A stretch of DNA of 22,610 nt from an uncultured Clostridia bacterium (lineage in GTDB: Bacteria > Bacillota > Clostridia > Christensenellales > Borkfalkiaceae). Location of the stretch: the NCBI GenBank assembly GCA_947090365.1, contig CAMUNT010000016.1:1-22610 (forward strand), read 5' to 3'. A program made the translations under genes and the position numbers. The notes under the pieces are model-generated. The model was not told where the DNA came from. It searched no databases and worked only from the letters and a program-made list of their open reading frames with translations. Position 1 is the stretch's first letter. Each line of letters begins with the position of its first letter. Positions 6,967 through 15,041 of the stretch are shown one piece after another.

Positions 6967-9009
6967 ATGAAAAATTTTGTCAATGCAAGATTACCCGTAA
7001 TACTCGTAATAGCACTTATTTCAGGTATTTTGCTCGGCTATGTTTTTATACGAATTAATTTAAGTATTTTTTACGTTATCGTATTCCTTCCCGCGGTTGC
7101 GGTAATTTTTGTATTATGCTTTGTATATTCAAGAAAGAGGCTTTTGATTTTCAGTATTCTGGCAACTGTTTGCTTATTTACGGGAGTTGCAGACACTTAT
7201 TTTAAACTTGAAAGCTTCAACGCAAAAGAGCTTGTAAACGGTGATACATATAATTTAAGCGCAACCGTCTGCGAAAAAGGAAAATACGATGGCGGTGAAT
7301 ATATCATAGTAAACGACGCCACCGCAAACGGACAGAATATTAAATGTAAAATAAAGGTTTACCTCTCTTCCTCTTACGGAGATTATTGCGCGGTCGGATA
7401 TAAAGTAAGCTTCACCTCGAGCATAACTGCGTACGACGCTTTCCCCTACGGCAAATTGAATTACAACGTTCTCAAAAATATAAAGTACCGGTGCAACGTA
7501 AACGGCGGACTTACGGCTGATTACCGTTTTTCCCTGTTCGGCAGTATAAATAATGCAATCTGCAACAGTCTGTATAACAATCTGGATTTTGCTACCGCAT
7601 CTATTGCGTACGCTATGCTTACCGGAAATACCGATGGAATTGAAGAAGGCTCGATGACGGCGTTCCGATACGGAGGTGTTGCCCATATATTCGCTGTTTC
7701 AGGATTGCATATCGGCATAATTTACGGTTTACTGCACCTATTATGCAAAAAAATTCATTTAAATAAATTCGCCGGCTTTGCGGTTTGCATTATTCCGCTG
7801 TTTTTTTATACGGGTATTTGCGGATTTACGCTTTCCTCGATACGCGCACTTATAATGTGTGCGGTATCTGCATCTGCGCGCCTTTGCTTTGCTAAGTACG
7901 ACGCCCTAAATTCTCTTTCACTGGCTGTAATCGCAATTCTTCTATTAAATCCGCTTAACTTATTCAATACCGGTTTTCAGCTATCCGTTTGCGCCGTAGG
8001 TTCAATTATTATGCTTTCAAAAAATATTATGCGTCCATTCAAAAGAGTTCCGAAAAAACTTAAAGACGGCATAGGCGTTTCGCTTTCGGCACAAGCCGGA
8101 ACGTTACCGATAATGCTTTCGCAGTTCGGGTATCTGAGCGGAGCCGGAATCATTTTGAATATTTTAATCGTACCCATTTTGTCGGTAATTTTTTCAATCA
8201 TTTTCGTTACCACTCTTTTGTCCGTAATATTTCCCTTTATTGCACCGTATATTTTGCCTTACACAGTGCTACCTCTGGAATTGACAATTTCAGCACTTAC
8301 GAATGCGGGATTTGAAAAGGCGATTATAAGCGGTTTCGGAGCGGGAGCATTTATTCCGATTTATTATCTCGGACTTCTCGCACTTTCGGATAAATTCAAT
8401 TTAAAATTTAAACTGCGGGTGTCCACAGTAATATGCGCCGTTGCGTTTTTATGTGCTTACGTACCGATAAAAAATTTTTCACCCGTAAGCGACCACAAAA
8501 TTATCGTTTCAGCCAATTACGGAGGAGGCGAAGTACTGATAAAGTCTAAACAAGGTAACATTTTAATTGTTACTGAAAAATCGTATCTTTCGCAAATCAA
8601 TTCGTTTATTAACGAATACTACTCTTCAAATCCAGACGCGCTGATTATTCTCGGCGGTGAAAACTGTGCGTCTGTTTACGGGAACGTCGACTTTAAATGC
8701 GATGCTTATATATTCGGCAACTATATAAATATTCAACCGTTTGCAGATAAAACTATTAATTACGAATACGCTTTTTCACTTTGCGGAGTGAACTTTGAAT
8801 TTGTCGACGGTTACTCTCTTTTAGCGGAATGCGAAGGCACAACCGTCGAAATTTGCGCAGGAGATTACATACCGGTTAAATACTGTGATGTACTTATAAC
8901 CGACAGCCTGAACGAATGTGAAGCGAATACGAAAATAAGCTTTAACGAGCAGAGTTTTGATAATTGTGTTTATAATGACGGAAATTTCATTTTGAAATTA
9001 GAAAGTTAA
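6967..9009 (+). CDS. comEC: ComEC/Rec2-family DNA uptake protein
   Basis: This 680-residue protein forms the inner-membrane channel for single-stranded DNA uptake in competence. Two or three N-terminal helices (about 10-75) are followed by an OB-fold-like DUF4131 region (about 85-180). The Competence domain (about 205-500) carries the diagnostic 'HIFAVSGLHIG' (240-250) and about eight helices. The soluble C-terminus (about 505-680) sits where ComEC normally has a metallo-beta-lactamase domain, but the H-x-H-x-D-H signature is absent. 'DALIILGGENCAS' occupies that place and the region has almost no histidines. The nuclease-like activity is therefore probably lost, and the protein is shorter than typical full-length ComEC. 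No comEA or comF is adjacent. It is transcribed divergently from the MATE gene and converges on the collagen-like gene. Confidence 0.93.
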   Translation: MKNFVNARLPVILVIALISGILLGYVFIRINLSIFYVIVFLPAVAVIFVLCFVYSRKRLLIFSILATVCLFTGVADTYFKLESFNAKELVNGDTYNLSATVCEKGKYDGGEYIIVNDATANGQNIKCKIKVYLSSSYGDYCAVGYKVSFTSSITAYDAFPYGKLNYNVLKNIKYRCNVNGGLTADYRFSLFGSINNAICNSLYNNLDFATASIAYAMLTGNTDGIEEGSMTAFRYGGVAHIFAVSGLHIGIIYGLLHLLCKKIHLNKFAGFAVCIIPLFFYTGICGFTLSSIRALIMCAVSASARLCFAKYDALNSLSLAVIAILLLNPLNLFNTGFQLSVCAVGSIIMLSKNIMRPFKRVPKKLKDGIGVSLSAQAGTLPIMLSQFGYLSGAGIILNILIVPILSVIFSIIFVTTLLSVIFPFIAPYILPYTVLPLELTISALTNAGFEKAIISGFGAGAFIPIYYLGLLALSDKFNLKFKLRVSTVICAVAFLCAYVPIKNFSPVSDHKIIVSANYGGGEVLIKSKQGNILIVTEKSYLSQINSFINEYYSSNPDALIILGGENCASVYGNVDFKCDAYIFGNYINIQPFADKTINYEYAFSLCGVNFEFVDGYSLLAECEGTTVEICAGDYIPVKYCDVLITDSLNECEANTKISFNEQSFDNCVYNDGNFILKLES

Positions 9010-9028
9010 CGGCGGGCAATGCCCGCCG
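9010..9028. terminator. GC-rich terminator shared by comEC and the collagen-like gene
   Basis: CGGCGGGC-AAT-GCCCGCCG forms a perfect 8-base-pair stem with a 3-base loop immediately after the comEC stop. It is followed by TATTATTAT on the plus strand and lies 12 bases beyond the stop of the convergent gene at 9040. Confidence 0.75.
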
Positions 9029-9039
9029 TATTATTATAA

Positions 9040-9630
9040 TCAGGTCGCTAAAAAGCCTGCCGCACGAAGAGAAGCAAGTAATTCGTTCAGAGTCTCACCC
9101 ACTTCATCCGGCGTAGGCGTATCTTCTACATCAGCAACCGCTGCTGCAGGCGTAATTGTTCCTGCGGGTCCGGTTGCGCCCGTCGCACCCGTTGCACCTG
9201 TGGGTCCGGGTTCTCCCGTCGCTCCCGTTGCGCCTGTGGGTCCGGGTTCTCCCGTTGCACCTGTTGCACCTGTGGGTCCGGGTTCTCCCGTCGCACCTGT
9301 TGCACCTGTGGGTCCGGGTTCTCCCGTCGCGCCTGTTGCGCCTGTGGGTCCGGGTTCTCCCGTCGCGCCTGTTGCGCCTACCGGTCCTATAAGTCCCGTA
9401 GGCCCGGTTGCCCCCGTTGCACCGGTCGCACCTGTGGCACCCTTAGTACCGCGCGGTCCGGTCGCTCCCGTTGCGCCGTCAGCTCCGTCTTCGCCTCGCG
9501 GGCCTGTCGGACCCGTAGGCCCTACGGGCCCCGTAATGCCTGTCAGACGGTAAATAGTTCTAACCATTCTGTTACCGCCTCCGCATCCTCCGCAACAGGC
9601 AAAAAATTTTGCTATTAATTTATCTATCAT
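9040..9630 (-). CDS. Collagen-like (G-X-Y repeat) protein
   Basis: The 196-residue protein has a short N-terminal region (1-30) with a cysteine-glycine patch, ACCGGCGGG (C12, C13, C16). An unbroken run of about 42 G-X-Y triplets follows (31-157), rich in GAT and GPT. A 39-residue C-terminal region has 'TPAAAVADVEDTPTPDEVGETLNELLASLRAAGFLAT', here quoted in parts: PAAAVAD, then an amphipathic helix LNELLASLRAAG. Such tails recur in Clostridia collagen-like proteins and may drive trimerisation. The triple helix is expected; the cysteines could cross-link trimers. There is no signal peptide, as in exosporium proteins such as BclA. Threonine at Y positions is a common glycosylation site. GAGGT, overlapping the stop of the upstream glycosyltransferase gene, serves as ribosome binding site. 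Confidence 0.9.
   Translation of the reverse strand: MIDKLIAKFFACCGGCGGGNRMVRTIYRLTGITGPVGPTGPTGPRGEDGADGATGATGPRGTKGATGATGATGATGPTGLIGPVGATGATGEPGPTGATGATGEPGPTGATGATGEPGPTGATGATGEPGPTGATGATGEPGPTGATGATGATGPAGTITPAAAVADVEDTPTPDEVGETLNELLASLRAAGFLAT
9200..9379 (-). repeat. Five tandem 36-base units in the collagen-like gene
   Basis: Units start at 9200, 9236, 9272, 9308 and 9344. Each encodes the 12-residue block GATGATGEPGPT (frame phase aside). They differ at a few third-codon positions (CTCCC/ACCTG/GCCTG variants), so the expansion is recent but not brand new. Copy number is likely to vary between strains. Confidence 0.9.
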
Positions 9631-9638
9631 ATATTACC

Positions 9639-10700
9639 TCAAAATCCGAGTTTTTCAAAATATTTAACATTACTTAAATAATTTGCGTTATGCGGTTTAA
9701 TTTTCCCTGCTTGCAGATTGCAGGCATAGGCCTTCTCTCTGTCGCCAAGGCGATCATACAGCACGCATAACTGCATATAGGGAATAAAAGCGCAGTAATC
9801 GGCGTTAACAAAGCATCCGATTTTTTCACCGTTGTCTGCTTTAAGCGCAGTTTCGTACCAATAAACCGAATAGTTCAATTCGCCTTTATTTAAGAAGTAT
9901 TCACCGAGAATACAGCATACCTGACTGTTGGGAGGACAAATCGTAAAACTGTGCAGAAGCGAAGAAATCGCCTTGTCTTCTTCACCAATCGCTTTATATG
10001 CCTGATACAAATTTATGCACGCTTCCGCTTTATTGACAAACCAACCTTCTCCGTTTAAAAAGTCTTCAAAAACAGCAATTGCTTCCCTGTACATCGCGTT
10101 AAACAAAAGCTCTCTGCCGTAATAGAATTCCTCACGCGCGTTAAGTTGCTTACCCGAAGCAATTTTCCTTTGCAGTATTCGCAAATTCCTTAAAGGCTCG
10201 TTTTCTTTCTCTTTTTTATGATAAATTACGGCGTCGGAATAATATATTTTACCGCAAGGCACGACAGCTTCGTGGACCTCGCCTAAAAAACGGTAATTTT
10301 TATCACGTTTAAATATTCTTTCCCTGTTATAAATAAAAGTAGGTTTCTCTTCGTCAAAAGCTGTTGCATAAGGCAATACCGCCATATCGTAGCTGTCAAG
10401 CGAATTTTTAAGCTCACTGATTTTTAAGCAGTTTTCGTCCGTAATAATGTCATCGGCGTCAAGCCACATCAAAAGGTCTTTACTCGCCCTGTCAAAAGCA
10501 AAGTTGCGTGCGGCGGAAAAATCATCACACCACTTAAAAAAGTACAACTTATCGGTGAAATCTTTTGCAATTTTCACTGTTTGATCTGTTGAACCGGTAT
10601 CGACTATCACTATTTCATCGGCGAATTTCGACACACAGCTCAGGCACCTTTCCAAAACTTCCTGCTCATCTTTTACGATAAGGCAAACGCTTAAAGTCAT
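9639..10700 (-). CDS. Glycosyltransferase family 2 protein with C-terminal TPR repeats
   Basis: The 353-residue protein begins MTLSVCLIVKDEQEVLERCL, the classic GT-A nucleotide-sugar fold start. It continues with 'ADEIVIVDTGSTDQT' (about 29-43) and 'DLLMWLDADDII' (about 75-86), where D-A-D is the metal-binding DXD. The enzyme domain ends near residue 200. The rest (about 200-345) is helix pairs of the tetratricopeptide type (for example 'AIAVFEDFLNGEGWFVNKAEACINLY' region and 'NYSVYWYETALKADNG'). This layout is that of the WaaE/SunS-like GT2-TPR class, which glycosylates proteins or lipids. The next gene starts 9 bases after its stop, so they are translationally coupled. The likeliest acceptor is the threonine-rich collagen-like protein. 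Confidence 0.9.
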   Translation of the reverse strand: MTLSVCLIVKDEQEVLERCLSCVSKFADEIVIVDTGSTDQTVKIAKDFTDKLYFFKWCDDFSAARNFAFDRASKDLLMWLDADDIITDENCLKISELKNSLDSYDMAVLPYATAFDEEKPTFIYNRERIFKRDKNYRFLGEVHEAVVPCGKIYYSDAVIYHKKEKENEPLRNLRILQRKIASGKQLNAREEFYYGRELLFNAMYREAIAVFEDFLNGEGWFVNKAEACINLYQAYKAIGEEDKAISSLLHSFTICPPNSQVCCILGEYFLNKGELNYSVYWYETALKADNGEKIGCFVNADYCAFIPYMQLCVLYDRLGDREKAYACNLQAGKIKPHNANYLSNVKYFEKLGF

Positions 10701-10777
10701 TTTATTTACCTATATGTACTTACAATATATGCAAAAAAAGCAATAAATGGCACATTTTAACCTGCAACTTAAATATA

Positions 10778-10814
10778 ACAACCCGCAACGGAACATTTAG
10801 CCGTTGCGGGTTGT
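10778..10814 (-). terminator. Terminator of the mcsA-mcsB-clpC operon
   Basis: ACAACCCGCAACGG (10778-10791) pairs perfectly with CCGTTGCGGGTTGT (10801-10814), a 14-base-pair stem with a 9-base loop, 7 bases beyond the clpC stop. The tail on the minus strand is TATATTT, so T enrichment is modest. Confidence 0.8.
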
Positions 10815-10821
10815 TTATTGA

Positions 10822-13344
10822 TTATTTATTTTTTGTTGAACTGAACGAAAGCTCGCCGTCTTTGACGATAACACGAACCGTTTCGTCGGGAAGAACGTTG
10901 CCCGACAGAATTTCGTCGGAAAGTCTGTCCTCGATGCGTTTTTGAATTATACGCTTTAACGGACGCGCGCCGAACATATCGTTATACCCCTCGTCAACGA
11001 GCTTTAAGATAGCTTCATCCGTAACAGACAGGGAAATTTTGTTCGCCTTTAATCTTTCGCAAAGTCCGTCTATTATCTTATGGCAAATTTGCGCCGCTTC
11101 TTCTTTAGTCAGCTTGCGGAAAATTATAATGTCGTCAAGTCTGTTTAAAAATTCGGGTTTAAACTGCTCTTTTAAAGCTTCGTTGATATTATCCTTCATA
11201 TTGTCGTAACCGTCGTCTTCGGAAGAAGTGAACCCGAAATTCGACATTTTCTTTATCTGGCTTGCTCCGACGTTTGAAGTCATAATTATTATTGTATTTT
11301 TAAAGTTTATTACCCTGCCCTTACTGTCAGTAAGTCTTCCGTCGTCCAAAATCTGCAAAAGTATATTGAAAACGTCAGGATGGGCTTTTTCAACCTCGTC
11401 AAATAAAACAACACTGTAAGGCTTTCTTCTTACCTTTTCGGTAAGCTGTCCGCCGTTGTTATCGTCATAGCCTATATATCCGGGAGGCGCACCGATAAGC
11501 TTTGAAACGGAATGTTTTTCCATAAATTCGGACATATCCAGCCTTATCATAAGCTTTTCGTCGCCGAACATACTTTCTGCAAGGGCTTTGGCAAGGTCGG
11601 TTTTACCCACGCCGGTAGGACCTACGAATATAAACGAGCCTATCGGTTTATTGGGCTCGGCAAGCCCTGCACGCGCACGCCGTATGGCGCGGGAAACAGC
11701 GCTGACCGCTTCGTCCTGACCTATAATGCGCTTATGAAGGTTTTCCTCCAAATGAAGAAGCTTCTCACTCTCCTGTTCAGTAAGCTTCAAAACCGGAACG
11801 CCGGTCCAACCGCTGACTATTTCGGCGATTTCATTGCTTGCAATTTTAGGAGAACTGTTGTGCGCTTCGCTCTTCCAGTCCGAATCAAGCTTTTTAATCC
11901 TTTCATGCAAGTCGTTTATTTCATCGACAAGCTTTTGCGCCTGAGTATAATTTTCACCCTTCGCCGCCTTATTTTTCTCTAAATTAAGTCTTTTGATTTT
12001 CTCTTCCAGCTCTTTCACTTCCTCTGGACTGTTAAGGCTGTTCAGACGCGCACGCGACGCGGCTTCATCTATTAAATCGATTGCCTTGTCGGGAAGATAT
12101 CTGTCGGTTATATACCTGTCGGAAAGAGTTGCCGCGGCAATAATAGCCTCGTCGGTAATCACCACCTTGTGATGCGCTTCGTACTTATCCCGCAATCCGC
12201 GAAGAATATTAATAGTATCTTCAACCGTAGGCTCCTCTACCTGAACGGGTGTAAAACGGCGCTCTAAAGCGGAATCTTTTTCGATATATTTTCTGTATTC
12301 CTCCAAAGTAGTTGCGCCTATCGTTTGCAATTCACCGCGGGCAAGCATAGGCTTTAAAATATTCGCCGCGTCCATATTTCCGTCCGACGTTGCCCCCGCG
12401 CCTACAATCGTATGAATTTCGTCAATGAAAAGTATTACGTTGCCGTTATTTTTTATCGAATTTATAGCGTTTTTAAGCCTTTCTTCAAAATCACCGCGGT
12501 ATTTCGCACCCGCAACCATTCCTACGAGATCAAGCGAGAAAACTATTTTATTTTTCAGAAGGTCGGGAACTTCGTTTTTTACTATCGCCTGTGCAAGTCC
12601 TTCCACTACCGCGCTTTTACCTACTCCGGGTTCACCGATAAGTACGGGATTATTCTTTGTGCGTCGCGACAAAACCTGAATAATCTTGTCTATTTCTTTC
12701 TTTCTGCCGATTACCGGATCAATTTTACCCTCACGAGCCTTCTGCGTCAGATCAGTGCCGTACTGAGATAACGACGAGTCGAGTCTCTTTTCGTTTTTGC
12801 CGTTATTCTCAGCCGGTTTTTTCTGCTGTTTTACGTCTGACGAACCGAAAAACATTTTGCTTATCTGCTCGAAGGGATTATCGTCGTCATCCTCGTCATC
12901 GTCGTACGAACCGCTGTTTATAGTAAGTTCAAGCCTGGATGCAAGCTTCGGAATGCTGATACCCAACGCGCGTAAAATCCGCATAGCAAGACATTCGCTT
13001 GAAGACATTACGGCAAGCAGCATGTGTTCGGTTCCAGCAAGCGAATCATCACCGTTAATATCGATAGACAACTCTAACGCGCGCTCTATCATATGTTTGG
13101 TCCGCGGAGTATACCCGCTTATGTTAGAACGTCTGTCAATAGTACGTACGAAGTATTCTCGGTACATACTTTCACTTACCCCGCAGGAAGTAAGAAGTTT
13201 ATATGCCGTACATTCGGGGCAGTTAAGCATAGCCAGAATAATATGCTCACTGCCGATATAACTGCACTGAAACGCTCTTGCCATTTCTTCCGCAGTATTT
13301 ATTACGTTTTGTAAATTATCTGTAAATCTGTTTGAATATTCCAT
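10822..13344 (-). CDS. clpC: ATP-dependent Clp protease ATP-binding subunit ClpC
   Basis: This is an 840-residue Hsp100/ClpC unfoldase. Two Clp N-terminal repeats (about 5-140, 'IGSEHIILAML' and 'AGTEHMLLAVM') recognise adaptor and phospho-arginine substrates. An acidic linker (DDDEDDDD, about 148-155) leads to AAA1 with Walker A GEPGVGKS (237-244) and Walker B 'ILFIDEIHT'. A UVR/coiled-coil middle domain follows ('EELEEKIKRLNLEK' region, about 440-490). AAA2 has Walker A GPTGVGKT and Walker B 'VVLFDEVEKAH'. The C-terminal D2-small domain ends at 'LSSTKNK'-like residues. It works with ClpP in the cytosol on misfolded or McsB-tagged proteins. AGGAGA precedes the ATG, 8 bases after the mcsB stop. 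Confidence 0.97.
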   Translation of the reverse strand: MEYSNRFTDNLQNVINTAEEMARAFQCSYIGSEHIILAMLNCPECTAYKLLTSCGVSESMYREYFVRTIDRRSNISGYTPRTKHMIERALELSIDINGDDSLAGTEHMLLAVMSSSECLAMRILRALGISIPKLASRLELTINSGSYDDDEDDDDNPFEQISKMFFGSSDVKQQKKPAENNGKNEKRLDSSLSQYGTDLTQKAREGKIDPVIGRKKEIDKIIQVLSRRTKNNPVLIGEPGVGKSAVVEGLAQAIVKNEVPDLLKNKIVFSLDLVGMVAGAKYRGDFEERLKNAINSIKNNGNVILFIDEIHTIVGAGATSDGNMDAANILKPMLARGELQTIGATTLEEYRKYIEKDSALERRFTPVQVEEPTVEDTINILRGLRDKYEAHHKVVITDEAIIAAATLSDRYITDRYLPDKAIDLIDEAASRARLNSLNSPEEVKELEEKIKRLNLEKNKAAKGENYTQAQKLVDEINDLHERIKKLDSDWKSEAHNSSPKIASNEIAEIVSGWTGVPVLKLTEQESEKLLHLEENLHKRIIGQDEAVSAVSRAIRRARAGLAEPNKPIGSFIFVGPTGVGKTDLAKALAESMFGDEKLMIRLDMSEFMEKHSVSKLIGAPPGYIGYDDNNGGQLTEKVRRKPYSVVLFDEVEKAHPDVFNILLQILDDGRLTDSKGRVINFKNTIIIMTSNVGASQIKKMSNFGFTSSEDDGYDNMKDNINEALKEQFKPEFLNRLDDIIIFRKLTKEEAAQICHKIIDGLCERLKANKISLSVTDEAILKLVDEGYNDMFGARPLKRIIQKRIEDRLSDEILSGNVLPDETVRVIVKDGELSFSSTKNK

Positions 13345-13352
13345 AAACTCTC

Positions 13353-14363
13353 CTATTTTTTCATGTTTTCAAATGCTTTTTTACAGCATTGCGCGCGGTA
13401 GACGTCGCGCTCGGTTGCCGTCAGCTGCTGAGCCGCAGTGGCAGCTATATTTGACGGGCTTAAACTCACCACCAAATCGTCGATTTCCGACACATTGGAT
13501 ATATCTATATACCCGAGGCACGCGCCAAGTTTAACCTTTGCACACAGCTTTACAAATTCGCGGGTGGAAAGTTTAGCACAGTTTGTCAGTATTCCGTACG
13601 CCCTTAAACACTCGTCTTGAATTTCAAGCGCGTTAGGCCCGCGCATAAGCGTATGCCGTTCAGCTACTTCATAGGTGCTGATCTTTTTTACGACCTCTTC
13701 TACTTGATTTAATATCTCTTCTTCCGTAACGCCGAGCGTAACTTCGTTGCTTATCTGATACTTGTAACCCTCAGCGTCACTGCCTTCACCGTAAACTCCG
13801 CGCACCGTAAGCCCTAAATGCGATATGTTTCGTATGATTTTCGGCATTAAGCCGTTTATCGTCAATGCCGGCAAAAACTGCATAACGGAAGCTCTTAATC
13901 CTGTACCGAGGTTAGTGGGGCACGCAGTTAAAAAGCCGAATTGCTCGTCATAAGCAAATTTCATAGAACCGGCAATACGGTTATCGATTTCCGACATAGT
14001 TTCGTAAGCAAGGCGCAAGTCAAGCCCGTTTACTATGCACTGCTCTCTGAGGTGATCTTCCTCGTTTATCATTATAGAAACACTTTCTTCCCTGTTAATA
14101 AGAGCGGCGGAAAGATATTTGTTTTTTATTAGCTTGGGGCTGATAAGGTGGTTTTCCATTAAGCTAACCGCCCTTTCCCCGGAAATCGAATCCATATAGT
14201 AGAGATTGAACTCATCAAGCCGTGAAAGTCCCGAAGATACAAGCCTAATTATTTCTTTCGCCTGTTTTTCGCTTTTCAGGTGCGAAGGGAAAGGATACCC
14301 TTCGAGATTTCGTGCAAGACGGATTCTCGTCGATACTACGGTGCCGTCAGATATTCTTTCCAC
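13353..14363 (-). CDS. mcsB: Protein arginine kinase McsB
   Basis: McsB phosphorylates arginines on damaged proteins, marking them for ClpCP. The phosphagen-kinase core is present: 'VVSTRIRLARNLEGYPFP' near the start (nucleotide-binding STRIRLARN), 'GFLTACPTNLGTGLRASV' around the catalytic cysteine (the CPTNLGTGLR motif), and a late 'RHTLMRGPNALEIQDE' segment. I chose the GTG at 14361-14363 as start: GGAGG sits 8 bases before it, it overlaps the mcsA stop by 17 bases, and the protein then begins directly before the conserved STRIRLARN. This gives 336 residues. Starts further upstream (to 14459) would add about 30 residues lying inside mcsA that look like an unrelated frame. The gene ends 8 bases before clpC. 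Confidence 0.95.
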   Translation of the reverse strand: MERISDGTVVSTRIRLARNLEGYPFPSHLKSEKQAKEIIRLVSSGLSRLDEFNLYYMDSISGERAVSLMENHLISPKLIKNKYLSAALINREESVSIMINEEDHLREQCIVNGLDLRLAYETMSEIDNRIAGSMKFAYDEQFGFLTACPTNLGTGLRASVMQFLPALTINGLMPKIIRNISHLGLTVRGVYGEGSDAEGYKYQISNEVTLGVTEEEILNQVEEVVKKISTYEVAERHTLMRGPNALEIQDECLRAYGILTNCAKLSTREFVKLCAKVKLGACLGYIDISNVSEIDDLVVSLSPSNIAATAAQQLTATERDVYRAQCCKKAFENMKK

Positions 14364-14844
14364 TTCCGCCACCTCCGTGCAGGGTTTTCTTAATTGCGTT
14401 AATCTGCCTGTTAATCCTGTCTGCTTCTTTAAAATTTTTAACGCGCAAAGCATTTTCAAGCTGTTCTTTTAAAGTCCTCAGCTGTCTGTGTAAGCCGAGT
14501 TCGTCCATATTCTTGCCGACTTTACCTATATGCTCCACTTTGCCCTGCATACGCAGAATAGACGGAATAAGTTCTTCCTTAAAAACATCGTAACAGCCGG
14601 CACAGCCTAAAAGTCCCGTTCTTTCGAAATCCGCCAATGTCGTACGGCATACGGGACATATCTTTTTGCGAGGCATAGGCACGCTGAAAAGTCCTGCCCA
14701 AACGCCGTTATTTGCTTTATGGTTAAGCTCACCGTATAAATCGGCATAGCAAAACGCACACAAGTGATATTCGAATTTTTTTCCGTTTACTTTCTCGACG
14801 TAGTTGACTACTGCCGGATTTTGTTTACAGTGCTGACACAGCAT
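14347..14844 (-). CDS. mcsA: McsA, activator of the McsB arginine kinase
   Basis: The 165-residue protein begins MLCQHCKQNPAVVNY, with a first CxxC (C3, C6) and a second pair 'CAFCY'. It continues with 'CPVCRTTLADFERTGLLGCAGCY', so four CxxC zinc-binding pairs form two zinc fingers. A C-terminal UVR motif (about 125-160, 'LKEQLENALRVKNFKEADRI') matches McsA family architecture. McsA binds and activates McsB. AAGGA lies 7 bases before the ATG. In Bacillus the operon starts with ctsR; here the upstream gene is unrelated and 198 bases away. The last 17 bases overlap mcsB, so coupling is expected. Confidence 0.95.
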   Translation of the reverse strand: MLCQHCKQNPAVVNYVEKVNGKKFEYHLCAFCYADLYGELNHKANNGVWAGLFSVPMPRKKICPVCRTTLADFERTGLLGCAGCYDVFKEELIPSILRMQGKVEHIGKVGKNMDELGLHRQLRTLKEQLENALRVKNFKEADRINRQINAIKKTLHGGGGSGKNI

Positions 14845-14885
14845 TATTTGTTCCTTGACGGCAATTTATATTTTTTTATACTATT

Positions 14886-14913
14886 ATTATAATACTATTT
14901 TTAACCGAGTAAA
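14886..14913 (-). promoter_or_regulatory. Promoter of the mcsA operon with a CtsR-box-like spacer
   Basis: On the minus strand, TTTACT (14913-14908), a 16-base spacer and perfect TATAAT (14891-14886). Across it, 14906-14890 reads GGTTAAA-AAT-AGTATTA. This resembles the CtsR box RGTCAAA-NAN-RGTCAAA (6 of 7 in the first half, 4 of 7 in the second). It is a weak match in the right place. No CIRCE element is seen. Confidence 0.4.
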
Positions 14914-15006
14914 CATTTTTAAGGCTGTTGTGAAAAAATTTTTTATAAAGTATGGCAAATTCGTCACCGAACTTATGAATAGCTAATTGCCGGTTCAGTA
15001 AAAATA

Positions 15007-15030
15007 GCACTGTGGTAATTTCCACAATGC
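15007..15030 (-). terminator. Terminator of the PH-like membrane protein gene
   Basis: On the minus strand, GCATTGTGG and CCACAGTGC form a 9-base-pair stem (one G-T) with a 6-base loop, followed by TATTTTT. It lies 11 bases after the stop at 15042. Confidence 0.75.
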
Positions 15031-15041
15031 CATTTCACTTT

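Noticed and set aside
9200..9379. Five regularly spaced repeats, possible CRISPR
   Set aside because: The units are contiguous with no unique spacers and lie in a coding frame of collagen type.
9200..9553. A proline/valine-rich 117-residue frame on the plus strand
   Set aside because: It is the mirror of the collagen-like gene, whose G-X-Y triplets read as GPVAPV on the other strand. It has no ribosome binding site.
14364..14459. Upstream extension of McsB
   Set aside because: The 32 added residues lie inside mcsA and precede the normal family N-terminus; the GTG at 14363 has the ribosome binding site.
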